Below, in pieces: positions 36,891-46,369 of a DNA stretch of 64,000 bases (position 1 is the first letter of the stretch; each line of letters starts with the position of its first letter). The position numbers and the translations under genes were made by a program. The notes beneath the pieces were generated by a model that was not told where the DNA came from, searched no databases, and saw only the letters and a list, made by a program, of their open reading frames with translations. Source of the DNA: Engraulis encrasicolus (lineage: Eukaryota > Chordata > Actinopteri > Clupeiformes > Engraulidae); assembly GCF_034702125.1 (NCBI RefSeq), contig NC_085873.1, forward strand, positions 53,071,876 to 53,135,875, written 5' to 3'.

Positions 36891-37545
36891 AGCTGGGCTT
36901 ACATTGTGCGACTTTTGCCACGATTTGGCACTCGCACGACTTTTTGGGAGTCGGGCCGATTTCTTGCTCAATCACACACTGCTAAAAAACAAACTCCTTG
37001 TTTTCCTGCCCACACGTTGATATGAGTAAGCAGGACTAAGATGACAGGAAAACACTATTAACTTCCAATACGAAGTTGTTATATCAAGTTGTACATGCAT
37101 GCATCTGTCATACTTCCAAATCCAAGTGAATTCAACTTGTCTGCGGGGGCGTGATCGAGAAGTCTACATGCAACGGGGTTACCCCCAGGGGCACAACATG
37201 TGGACGAGATTGTCAACGGCTCAAAGCGCACATTTGGTACTTGTCTTTTCCTTTTCCCTCTGATTGAAGCGGATACCAGACTGAGACTGCTCGGCTGTGA
37301 TTTCATCAAGAGGTTGGAGTTCTTATATTTTACTGAAAATAAGATTATTAATTTGATATTGCATCGCACCTCTATCCACCTGTTGTTTTAAACATAGGCT
37401 ACACAACGTAGGCTAGAACTATGGTCAGTCCGTTTTGAAATGAAGTTGCCAGCTAGCTTTCGTCGTATAGCCTAGTGTAGCCTACATGGTATAAGGACAA
37501 GCGATTGCACCTCATGATCTTGCAATTGTAGGGTCGCTTCAAAAT
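36891..37545. mobile_element. PIF/Harbinger MITE, interrupted copy
   Basis: Starts TTA|AGCTGGGCTTACATTGTGCG (TTA 36888-36890) and follows the family sequence to TTGCTCAATC at about 36977. It resumes at about 37464-37545 (GGACAAGCGATTGCACCTCA). The ~486 bp between (36978-37463) are unrelated to the family and look like a later insertion of unknown type. The right half of this copy is replaced by the next copy. Confidence 0.7.
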
Positions 37546-38157
37546 GCTTACACCGATTTGTCACTCTAACTTTTTTGGGAGTCGGGCCAAGTCCCTGCTC
37601 AACCGCAGGTCAATCGTGAGTCTCGCATCGTGTAGTGTACATGGGGTAACGACAAGCGATTTCACCTCACGATGGTGCAATCGTAGGGCCGTGAGGAAAT
37701 CAAAACTGTTTGGAATCCTGGTCGCGCCTCGTGAGTAAATTGCACAGTTAAAGCAGTGCTACGACCCGATTTGACACTACACTTGCACAAATGAATAGCT
37801 CTAGGGCCGTGCAATTCTCTCCTCCTGAGTGCGTCCTTGTCTCCACCTCAGGTGCGCAAGTTCCCTCCTCTGTAGACCCGGGAAACATGCCTGTCATGTC
37901 GTAGCCTACAGTGGGAGCATTCGGCTCGCATCCGACTGTCGGCTGTATCGTGTGAGGACTGTGAGATGTGCGCTTTTATATCATGAAATTCCCTCGTGCA
38001 GTGTGAGCAGCAGGAGCATATACACGAGTGAAAATATCGCACAGTGTATGCTCGGTAGTCGTGAGATGTGAATTTTTAAGCCCCTGCGATTCCCTCGTGC
38101 AGTATGATCAGGATTCGAATTCCTGCGCTTGAAAATAGCGCACAGTGTAAGCCCACC
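37546..38157. mobile_element. PIF/Harbinger MITE, second copy (truncated left end)
   Basis: Begins inside the left subterminal region (CGATTTGTCACTC...GGGAGTCGGGCC), runs through the family core (TACATGGGGTAACGACAAGC, GCAGTGCTACGACCCGATTT, GGAAACATGCCTGTC) and ends GCGCACAGTGTAAGCCCACC. The terminal TIR bases are eroded and no TTA is left on the right. Confidence 0.75.
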
Positions 38158-38319
38158 AAGTAAACTTGCCCCACGTTCTGTCCAAATTCGATTTTTTTTT
38201 CTGACAGATGAAGTTAGTAGACCTATTGTATGTAATATTATTGTTAAATGTACCGGTAGTGTGTGCTGGCTGTGTGTTTCAGATCTGTAATCATGTTTGT
38301 ATTGTACAATGTTTGTATT

Positions 38320-38925
38320 TGTAATGAGGAATTCTAATATTTAAATTAGATTAAACTGGTTGTGGGAATGGTGACCGCTGTGAAGCATCAGTCAAAATGC
38401 TTGATCTCAAAGTCTTGAATATTTATTCGCCATCAAAGAAGATCTGTACAATACTTGCATACTGGAACAGTTGTATCATCATAAGTTTCTATTTGTGTGT
38501 GTGTGTGTGGTTCTACAAACAGAGAAAGTAGAAAATATACATAAATTAGCATTACCATGTGGTCGGCTGATCATCGCAATTAAGATTACCAAATATCATC
38601 AAAATACACAAAAATATATGCATCAAACTACAAATAATGACATTAGTAAATTACTTACATATCCTTGGACGCACACAGAACACAAAAACCAGTGGATGGC
38701 GAACTAAACCAAAGATATCAATTGGATGGTGTCTTCACGCATCCTTCCACTGAACTGCCTTATTGAGAATGATGGAAATTAACAAGGAACATGACTGGGC
38801 AAATCTAACCTGCAATACCTACTACTTACCAAAGGGGGCGCTTAGTGGCTGCTTTTACATTCTACAAACTAAAGAGGCCTAAATAAATTACCCAAAAAAT
38901 CCCAAACCCAAAGTCCTTCAATACA
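38320..38925 (-). repeat. BEL/Pao 3' LTR (left copy)
   Basis: 606 bp, TGTAATGAGG...TTCAATACA on +. It differs from the right LTR at four positions (three near 38330-38342, one near 38650). It is flanked on its outer side by the 5-bp target duplication GTATT (38315-38319). On the minus strand it carries an AATAAA poly(A) signal (complement of TTTATT at 38422-38427), about 100 bp before its 3' edge. Confidence 0.96.
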
Positions 38926-38942
38926 GCCGCCCCCAAATATGC
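38926..38942 (-). promoter_or_regulatory. BEL/Pao polypurine tract
   Basis: On the minus strand the bases directly before the 3' LTR read CATATTTGGGGGCGGC, then TGTATTG. The G run is the expected plus-strand DNA primer. It lies 14 bp past the gag-pol stop. Confidence 0.75.
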
Positions 38943-38955
38943 AAAGTCATATTTG

Positions 38956-41900
38956 TCATCCTGGAGAAGGACTGCCATCGGGAGCAGTCTCTGGAAGTCC
39001 CGGCAGTGGGACCAGACGGGCAACTGGCCTCGTGTAGCTCCGGTTGTTGACCTGGATGTCCACTGTCCTGATCCTCCCGTCTGCACTTGGTGTGACCTTT
39101 GTGATGCGGCCTACAGGCCACGAGGCTCTGGGGAGTTGGGGGTCTACTATCATGGCGACAGCGTCTAGCTGCAGCGGGGTGGTGTCCCTCTGCCACTTTG
39201 ACCGTGTCTGGAGGAATGGCAGGTGGTGTCTTATAAACTTTCTCCAGAACTGGTCAGCCAAGACCTGGGTGTGTCTCCAACGACGTCGGCTCAGCAACTC
39301 AGATTCTGTATACACAACTTGAGGCAAAGAGGGGTCGTGCCGCCCCATCAAGAGCATGTTGGGTGTCACTGGATCTGTGTCTGCGATGTCACTGGATACG
39401 TAACCCAGGGGCTTTGAATTGAGTATGCCCTCAATTTCAATGAGGACTGTGCGCAGGACCTCTTCCGTTACAGTCTGAGACTGGATAGTGGCATACAGGG
39501 CCGCCTTGATGGATCTGATTTCCCTCTCCCAGGCCCCACCAAAGTGGGGAGCACTTGGTGGATTAAACTGGAACTTCACCTGGTGCTTAGCCAGCTCGGA
39601 CTGTAGGGTAGGGTGCAGAGCCTCGAAGGAGTCGTGGAGCTCCCTCTCCCCTCCTCTGAAATTCGTGCCCTGGTCTGAGAGTAACTCGGCAGGTTTCCCT
39701 CTGCGGGAAATGAATCGGCGGAGTGCCATCAGAAAGGAATCCTGATCCAGACTACTCAAGAGGTCTATGTGGACGGCGCGGGTGGTGAGGCACTTGAATA
39801 ATATACCCCAACGCTTCTCCTTTCGTCGTCCAACCTTGACAGTAAGAGGACCGAAGCAGTCCATGCCGGTGGAAAAGTAGGGTGGCTTCAGCAACCTCAG
39901 ACGTGCAGGTGGTAAGTCTGCCATCTGTGGTACAGCTGGCTTAGCCCTCCATTTCTGGCACTCCGTACATGAATGCTGATGCCGCTTTACTGCCTCTCTT
40001 CCGCGGAGGATCCAGTACTTTCGTCGTAACTCAGCGTAGACGCGCTCAGATCCTGGGTGGCGAAGGTCACAGTCGACACTCTGGATTATGAGCTTGGTAA
40101 CTGGATGGGCTGGATCCAGGACGATAGGGTGAATGCTCTCAGCCTCAAGCACGTCACTGCGCCGCAGTCTGCCTCCAACTCGAATCAACTTGAGCTGTTT
40201 GTCATACTCGGGGGCTAGGGAGATCAGACGACTGGTGGAGGGGACTGGTTTGCTTTCTGACAGGTGCTTGAAGTCCTCTGAGAAGCATTCCACCTGCACT
40301 TGTCTCAGCAGGTCCCTCTCAGCAGTCTGGTAGTCCTCAGCTGTTGGGGTAGACTGGTTGCTTGCCGCCCCGTGACGCTCCTGCACCACTGCTTCCACTA
40401 ACTCTTTGAAACTGGTGAACTGACTCGGGTCAGGTAAGTAGGGGAGTGGGGCAGTGGTTATGGAACCACAGAACGCGGTCTTGCGCAACTCTTCACCCTC
40501 CAGGGACTCCGCTGTGGGTTTGGTTGGCCAGTGCTCAGGGGACTGATGCAGGAACGCTGGGCCGTGGCTCCAACGGCTGCTTTTCCCTGCAAGGTCTCTT
40601 AGGCTGTTCCCACGGGTTATGTCGTCTGCGGGATTGTTCGCAGTGTCCACGTACCTCCAGGATTGAGCCTCGGTCAGCTCCTGGATTTCAGCGACTCTGG
40701 CACCCACGAACACCTTGAATCTGCAGGAGTCTGACTGGATCCAAGTCAGTACGGTGGTTGAGTCCGTCCAGAGAGTCACCTCATCAAGTCTCAGGGTTAG
40801 CTCATGCTGTAAGAGCTTGGCCAGCTGGGCGCCTGTCAAGGCTGCACACAGTTCCAGTCTGGGCATTGTCTGTTGGCGCTTGGGGGCCACTCTTGATCGC
40901 GCTGTCAGGAAAGCCACTTCCACCTTCTGGCCTGGTATCTCTGTACGCAAGTACGCTACTGAGCCATAGGCTTTCTCAGACGCGTCGCAGAAGATCTGCA
41001 GGCTTCGCAGAGCAGCAGGGTTGTCCAGAGGGGGGCTAGTATAGCAACGAGGCAGGACAATCTCTGGAAGGTGTTGCAGCTCGGCTTCCCAACTCAGCCA
41101 CGCCTTGAGAGCATCCTCTGGCAAGGAGGGATCATCCCATTCTCTTTCCTTCTTCCACAGGTACTGCACAATGATCTTGGCTCTTGTGGTGAATGGTATG
41201 AGAAAGCCTATTGGATCGTAAAGCCTTGCCAGCGTGCTGTAGATGTTCCTCATTGTAGGAGTGGGGCTTTCTCGAAGGCGATACTTGTAGCCTAGCGTGT
41301 CTGACGCACACAGCCAACGGAGTCCAAGGGTGAGCTCTTGAGGATCTTCATGGGACTCTGTGAGCCACAGCTCACTGCTCTCGGATCTTGACTCCTTCGG
41401 CAGGTGGCTGATGACTTCCGGGGCATTGCTGGCCCATTGGCGCAGATCAAAGCCACCAGTGGCAAGCTGAGCCTTGAGTTTGTCTACCAGCTGCTGTGCT
41501 TCTTCAGTGGAGGGGAGGCTTTGCAAGTGGTTGTCTACGTAGAAGCACCGCTCAATGGCAACACGAACATCATCCCCTGGCTGACAGTGGTCGGCCACAT
41601 GCTTCTGCAGTGCATACGTTGCACAGCAGGGGCTGCATGTGGTCCCAAAGGGGAGGACTTGCCATTCATAGACGCTTGCTGGGCCATCTCTTTTCAGATC
41701 CCTCCACACGAATCGCAGTAGTGGCCTGTCCTCTGGTAACAACCGGACCTGGTGGAACATGCCCTTGATGTCACTGCTGAAGGCAATGGCATGTTCTCGG
41801 AATCTCAGCAGGACACCAAGAAGGCTGGAGGTAAGGGTCGGACCAGGTAGCAGTAACTCGTTCAGGTTCTGGCCTTTGTAGGTGAAGGAGCAGTTGAACA

Positions 41901-44814
41901 CAATCCTATTTTTCCCGTTATGCGTCACCATGTGGTGTGGGATAAACCAGGACTCAGGAGACGTGTTTACCTCCTCATCTTCAATCTTGACAACATAGCC
42001 AGCCTGTTTGAGTTTTGAGATCTCGGCCTCATAGGCTGCTGCTCTCTCTGGGTCTTTAAGCAGGCGTCTTTCAGTGCTCCGCAGATTGGCCAGGACAGCT
42101 TCTTTGGGAGTGAAGAGGCAGGGCATGTCCTTTACACGTAGCAGTGGAGTGGCGTAGCGCAAGACTCCCTCAACCTCCACCCTCACTGTCTTCGTGTCAA
42201 GTGTGTGCACCGCCTCCTGGTCCTGCTTCGAACGCGTCACCAACCTTTCACTCTTGTATGGCACAACGTCCATCTGCCATAGCTTCTCCACATGATGCTG
42301 GAGCTGCTCTGAGGGTGAAAGTATGCCAATGTTCAGACAGAGTTCAGGGTGGAGCTGTTGCCGAACAACACTGGTAGGACCTTGGATGGCCCAGCCAAGT
42401 CTGGTCTTCACAGCCGCTGGTCCTCCTGGTGGCCCCAATCGGACTGGCTCTGTTGGGGTAATCAGGTGAGGCTGATCAGATCCAATGAGGACCATTGGCT
42501 GAACTCTATCCAGTGTTTGGAGCGGCAAGCCTTGCAGGTGTCTATACCGGTGCTGGAGCATCTTAACAGGCTGAGAGTGCTCTGCTAATCCCAGGGGGTC
42601 TGCAGTAAAGGCTCTCTGGATCTGGAACGTCCTATGCGGTTGACCGGCAGGTGAGATGGTGAATGAGACAGACATGCCCTGCAACACTTTAAGGTCTTGG
42701 TGCACTGTTCTAAGGGCAATCTGCTCCGGCTCACCATTCAGATGTAAGACCTTAGCAGCAGCTTGAAGGAGCATTGTTCGCTCTGAGCCATCGTCAAGTA
42801 TTGCATAAGTCTCCATAGCCTTCTCCCCATGCCGTAGCACCACCTTCAACACCTTTAAGAGCACTTGGCTGGAGCCTGCCTTGCGGTCTAGATAGAGCAC
42901 TTCGTTGGTTGGAGCACTCACTAGGAAGGATTTCTCCTCGGTGGCTGGCCTTGCGTTGAGGTCATGAAGGGCATCCAGATGTCTCCCTCCACAGGACTTA
43001 CACCTAGCTTTCAATCTGCATTCGGCGGCTTGATGGGAACGAGCACAACGCCAGCACCGTCTGTTGCTCTTGATCCAGGCACTGCGCTGCTCAGTTGTGA
43101 GCTGACTGAAAGTAGTACACTGGTTCAAGTAGTGCTGGGCATCGGTGCAGTATGGGCATGAAGGCGTGACCTTGCTTGCGGGGCTAGCCGTAGCCGATGC
43201 ACTGCCTGAGGGCTTCTCGGTACTGTGGAGTACAGTAGTGGGCTTAGCTGACTTTGAATCCTTCCTTCGCTCCTTCTTTCCCTCAGTGGGCTCTTTCACC
43301 TCTCTTAGCAAGCACTGTCCATACTCTTGGACCTTTAGCTCGAACTCTAGCCAGTCGGAGAAGTCGAACAGGTTAGGTACTTGGACGTTGAGTGGATGCA
43401 CATACTTCATGAAGTCAGCACAGCGTTCTTGAGGGAGCTTAGACATAAGCCTGGTGACATGCGACCCACACTTTAACTCTATATGACCCTCTTCTCCCAG
43501 CTTGTCAAGCATACCAACCAAGGCTCTCACTCTGAGGGCAAACCTCTTGAAGGTGGCCGCATCGTGGCTTCGGATGTTGGGCGCCTCCATTAACTCAGCA
43601 ATGCGCCGTAACGCCAACTGATGAGGTTGCCCGTAATGCACCGTAAGCGAGGCCATGGTATCTGTATATGGTTGGGGAGAATTCATATAGGAGTCTGCTA
43701 TGAGGAGTGCATCTTCAAACTTCAGATGGTCCAGAAGTATTTGGTATTTAAACCTTTCTGTAGCATCTGCAGGGAGGAGGTTCTCAAGGGAGTCTTTCAT
43801 CCTATTAAACTCACGAGGGTCCCCTTTAGTGAAGTCTGGGATGGTAGCTTTAGGCCCCCTATAGACACTTTCTCTCTGGCGGTGGGCATAGGCATCCTCA
43901 TGGCTTGGGTCACTGAATGGGGCTTGGTGTTGAGAGCGTGCATGCATGGGACCAGCTTGAATAGACAGTCGCTCTGGCCTGTGAGTGGGCCCTTGCAACA
44001 CGGATCCCTCAGAATACGGCTCACAGTACTCAGGTGTTGGCACCCTTGGTGGGTGCTCTGGGGCTATCCCCATCCTCCTAAGACAGGCTGTTAGCTCTTC
44101 CACGAGAGGCACTGGCAGAGGAACTGCTGCTGGGCGATATGGCGTGTCATCCTCTGCTACAGGTGGGGGAGGAAGAGGCCAATCTCCATCGTCAATTTCG
44201 TCCTTCACAGCTACTCGCACAGGGGGTGCGGGCAACGGAGTGGCCTGTGGAGCTGGCTGTGAGAGGCTGCGAGCCACGGCATCCACAGGTGGCGCTGGCG
44301 GTATGCGTGCTGGTAACTGTGTGACAGGGTCTGGCAATAGAGGGGGGGGAGGAGGAGGCAGGGATATGCCTGGCTGTTTACTTGCATTGAGCTGCCTTTG
44401 TATCTCCATTACAGTGGCCTGAAGCCTGCGATTCTCTTCTCTAACCTGGCGCAGCTCCTCTTGCATAGCATGTGAGGGGTCTAGTGGTGCTCCGATAAAC
44501 CGTGGATCAGGGGGCCTATGATACGGGGGTCCCGAGTACACTGACTCTCTGGGATACTTTGGTCGGGTATCGTACGACTGGTTCCACGGGCTAGAGAGCA
44601 CAGGTGGAGCAGAGATGTCTCCGCGCCTCTCCTGACTGTAGTATGGCTGCTGGGTTAGGAGATCATGCTGGCTTGGGGCTGCTGCAGCGAAGGGATGTCT
44701 ATCCATGGGTGGCAGCTGCACTTCGTAATCATCCATCCATGCTGGGGGACGTATCTGACGTTGGGGGCGAACATCAGCATGTGTGGACATATCTCTCCTC
44801 TCATATGGAAACAT
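38956..44814 (-). CDS. BEL/Pao gag-pol polyprotein, intact, 1952 aa
   Basis: One reading frame encodes the whole replication machinery. Residues 1-320 are proline-rich with a short coiled coil (about 117-143). Residues 320-505 are a Pao-type gag (DUF1759-like). Three zinc knuckles follow: C553/C556/H561/C566, C587/C590/H594/C599 and C605/C608/H612/H617. The protease (about 640-800) has AILDDGSER at 671-679 (D-D-G-S where D-[ST]-G is usual). Reverse transcriptase (about 930-1170) has D1015 and YVDN 1092-1095 instead of YVDD. RNase H (1270-1400) has D1277, E1321 and D1351. Integrase has an HHCC finger (about 1586-1619) and catalytic D1652, D1714 and E1763. A DUF5641-like tail spans about 1840-1940. 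The ATG at 44814 is 25 bp past the primer site, and the TGA is 31 bp before the 3' LTR. No stop or frameshift is present. Gag and pol share one frame, as in other BEL elements. Confidence 0.95.
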   Translation of the reverse strand: MFPYERRDMSTHADVRPQRQIRPPAWMDDYEVQLPPMDRHPFAAAAPSQHDLLTQQPYYSQERRGDISAPPVLSSPWNQSYDTRPKYPRESVYSGPPYHRPPDPRFIGAPLDPSHAMQEELRQVREENRRLQATVMEIQRQLNASKQPGISLPPPPPPLLPDPVTQLPARIPPAPPVDAVARSLSQPAPQATPLPAPPVRVAVKDEIDDGDWPLPPPPVAEDDTPYRPAAVPLPVPLVEELTACLRRMGIAPEHPPRVPTPEYCEPYSEGSVLQGPTHRPERLSIQAGPMHARSQHQAPFSDPSHEDAYAHRQRESVYRGPKATIPDFTKGDPREFNRMKDSLENLLPADATERFKYQILLDHLKFEDALLIADSYMNSPQPYTDTMASLTVHYGQPHQLALRRIAELMEAPNIRSHDAATFKRFALRVRALVGMLDKLGEEGHIELKCGSHVTRLMSKLPQERCADFMKYVHPLNVQVPNLFDFSDWLEFELKVQEYGQCLLREVKEPTEGKKERRKDSKSAKPTTVLHSTEKPSGSASATASPASKVTPSCPYCTDAQHYLNQCTTFSQLTTEQRSAWIKSNRRCWRCARSHQAAECRLKARCKSCGGRHLDALHDLNARPATEEKSFLVSAPTNEVLYLDRKAGSSQVLLKVLKVVLRHGEKAMETYAILDDGSERTMLLQAAAKVLHLNGEPEQIALRTVHQDLKVLQGMSVSFTISPAGQPHRTFQIQRAFTADPLGLAEHSQPVKMLQHRYRHLQGLPLQTLDRVQPMVLIGSDQPHLITPTEPVRLGPPGGPAAVKTRLGWAIQGPTSVVRQQLHPELCLNIGILSPSEQLQHHVEKLWQMDVVPYKSERLVTRSKQDQEAVHTLDTKTVRVEVEGVLRYATPLLRVKDMPCLFTPKEAVLANLRSTERRLLKDPERAAAYEAEISKLKQAGYVVKIEDEEVNTSPESWFIPHHMVTHNGKNRIVFNCSFTYKGQNLNELLLPGPTLTSSLLGVLLRFREHAIAFSSDIKGMFHQVRLLPEDRPLLRFVWRDLKRDGPASVYEWQVLPFGTTCSPCCATYALQKHVADHCQPGDDVRVAIERCFYVDNHLQSLPSTEEAQQLVDKLKAQLATGGFDLRQWASNAPEVISHLPKESRSESSELWLTESHEDPQELTLGLRWLCASDTLGYKYRLRESPTPTMRNIYSTLARLYDPIGFLIPFTTRAKIIVQYLWKKEREWDDPSLPEDALKAWLSWEAELQHLPEIVLPRCYTSPPLDNPAALRSLQIFCDASEKAYGSVAYLRTEIPGQKVEVAFLTARSRVAPKRQQTMPRLELCAALTGAQLAKLLQHELTLRLDEVTLWTDSTTVLTWIQSDSCRFKVFVGARVAEIQELTEAQSWRYVDTANNPADDITRGNSLRDLAGKSSRWSHGPAFLHQSPEHWPTKPTAESLEGEELRKTAFCGSITTAPLPYLPDPSQFTSFKELVEAVVQERHGAASNQSTPTAEDYQTAERDLLRQVQVECFSEDFKHLSESKPVPSTSRLISLAPEYDKQLKLIRVGGRLRRSDVLEAESIHPIVLDPAHPVTKLIIQSVDCDLRHPGSERVYAELRRKYWILRGREAVKRHQHSCTECQKWRAKPAVPQMADLPPARLRLLKPPYFSTGMDCFGPLTVKVGRRKEKRWGILFKCLTTRAVHIDLLSSLDQDSFLMALRRFISRRGKPAELLSDQGTNFRGGERELHDSFEALHPTLQSELAKHQVKFQFNPPSAPHFGGAWEREIRSIKAALYATIQSQTVTEEVLRTVLIEIEGILNSKPLGYVSSDIADTDPVTPNMLLMGRHDPSLPQVVYTESELLSRRRWRHTQVLADQFWRKFIRHHLPFLQTRSKWQRDTTPLQLDAVAMIVDPQLPRASWPVGRITKVTPSADGRIRTVDIQVNNRSYTRPVARLVPLPGLPETAPDGSPSPG

Positions 44815-44838
44815 TTTTAAGGTGCACAGTGGTCACTC

Positions 44839-44856
44839 TCCCGGGTTTCGGCACCA
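44839..44856 (-). promoter_or_regulatory. Primer-binding site matching tRNA-Phe
   Basis: Minus strand TGGTGCCGAAACCCGGGA, three bases inside the 5' LTR edge. It is complementary to the 3' terminal 18 nt (including CCA) of vertebrate tRNA-Phe(GAA), whose acceptor ends ...CCCGGGTTTCGGCACCA. All 18 positions match the tRNA 3' end as I remember it. Confidence 0.85.
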
Positions 44857-44859
44857 AAT

Positions 44860-45465
44860 TGTAATGAGGGGTTCTAATATTCAAATTAGATTAAACTGGT
44901 TGTGGGAATGGTGACCGCTGTGAAGCATCAGTCAAAATGCTTGATCTCAAAGTCTTGAATATTTATTCGCCATCAAAGAAGATCTGTACAATACTTGCAT
45001 ACTGGAACAGTTGTATCATCATAAGTTTCTATTTGTGTGTGTGTGTGTGGTTCTACAAACAGAGAAAGTAGAAAATATACATAAATTAGCATTACCATGT
45101 GGTCGGCTGATCATCGCAATTAAGATTACCAAATATCATCAAAATACACAAAAATATATGCATCAAACTACAAATAATGACATTAGTAATTTACTTACAT
45201 ATCCTTGGACGCACACAGAACACAAAAACCAGTGGATGGCGAACTAAACCAAAGATATCAATTGGATGGTGTCTTCACGCATCCTTCCACTGAACTGCCT
45301 TATTGAGAATGATGGAAATTAACAAGGAACATGACTGGGCAAATCTAACCTGCAATACCTACTACTTACCAAAGGGGGCGCTTAGTGGCTGCTTTTACAT
45401 TCTACAAACTAAAGAGGCCTAAATAAATTACCCAAAAAATCCCAAACCCAAAGTCCTTCAATACA
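44860..45465 (-). repeat. BEL/Pao 5' LTR (right copy)
   Basis: 606 bp. Should hold the element's promoter on the minus strand. No convincing TATA box was singled out. The outer edge is followed by GTATT (45466-45470), the second target duplication. Confidence 0.96.
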
Positions 45466-45470
45466 GTATT

Positions 45471-46369
45471 GTTTGTAGGCTACAGATCTGCAGGGAGTTT
45501 CATTGCATTACAAACATTCATCTAATGGCCACATTCCAGTCTGCATTGGTTTGCCCCAGCATTGGTGAAGCTTTACAGAAGGAAGGAGTTGACTTCAGGG
45601 CCCTCCTCGCGCCTCTGGATTAAGAGGTAAACAATTGATTCAAGCCAATTTGTCCTTCACTTCCCAAAATCAGGTCATTCCATGTGAAATCAGATACTAT
45701 GGGGTCTAATGGGTCATGGCATCCAACCGTCATTTGCACCAATCTGGCACTGAGAAACCGACAAAGACAGAAAAGAGATTTACTTGATAAGTGATCTAGT
45801 TTTCAGTAAATGTGTTTGACTACTGAGCGTAACGCAACAGTGGGTGAGTCTGTTGGGCCCAAATAAAAGCAGGGAGGGTTTGGTGAAATTATAGTCCTTG
45901 AATATGTATATTAATGGGGTCATTGCATTATTATTTGCCTATGATATAATATGACAAAATTTATGATGAATTATATGAATAAAACGCCTGTCCCCCCAAG
46001 TGTCTGATTTCAGATGGGATGTGTCAAATCTGTACTAAGTGTCTGTTGATAATGCATGTGCCTTCCTGTGTCTAGTCATCCTTTTACTAAGTGGTCATGT
46101 GTGTTCATCAATATCAGAACATTTCCAACTGCACTGAACTGTGCATACCACATTATTTAACTTGTGTCTTGGAGTTTTGTTCTTGGCCAGTACAGCCTCA
46201 TTTTTAGTGTGTTTGCTGGTCTGAAGTATAATGGAAGTAGGATCTTATGTAACACAATTCCAGTACTTAAAGCCAAGCACTCAGAATGATATATACACAG
46301 CACAGGTACATTGACGTACATTAAGAATGGGCAGATGCATCATGGCAGGACATGGCTATCTACAGCACA
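45471..46369. other. Unique flank, no gene seen
   Basis: Right-hand host flank of the BEL insertion, AT-rich, with no recognisable repeat or coding frame. Confidence 0.5.

Larger units (their letters stand above)
38320..45465 (-). mobile_element. Complete BEL/Pao LTR retrotransposon (7.1 kb)
   Basis: Two 606-bp LTRs (38320-38925, 44860-45465) are identical at all but four positions. They bracket one 1952-codon gag-pol frame on the minus strand. The insertion is flanked by exact GTATT repeats (38315-38319, 45466-45470). A tRNA primer site adjoins the right LTR and a G-rich polypurine tract adjoins the left LTR. LTR divergence below 1% and an unbroken ORF indicate a very recent insertion, possibly still mobile. 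Domain order gag-protease-RT-RNaseH-integrase and the C-terminal DUF5641-like module are diagnostic of Pao/BEL. Confidence 0.96.

Noticed and set aside
37079..37369. 96-codon minus-strand ORF within the insertion in the first Harbinger MITE
   Set aside because: Vague similarity only. No conserved transposase motif could be confirmed.
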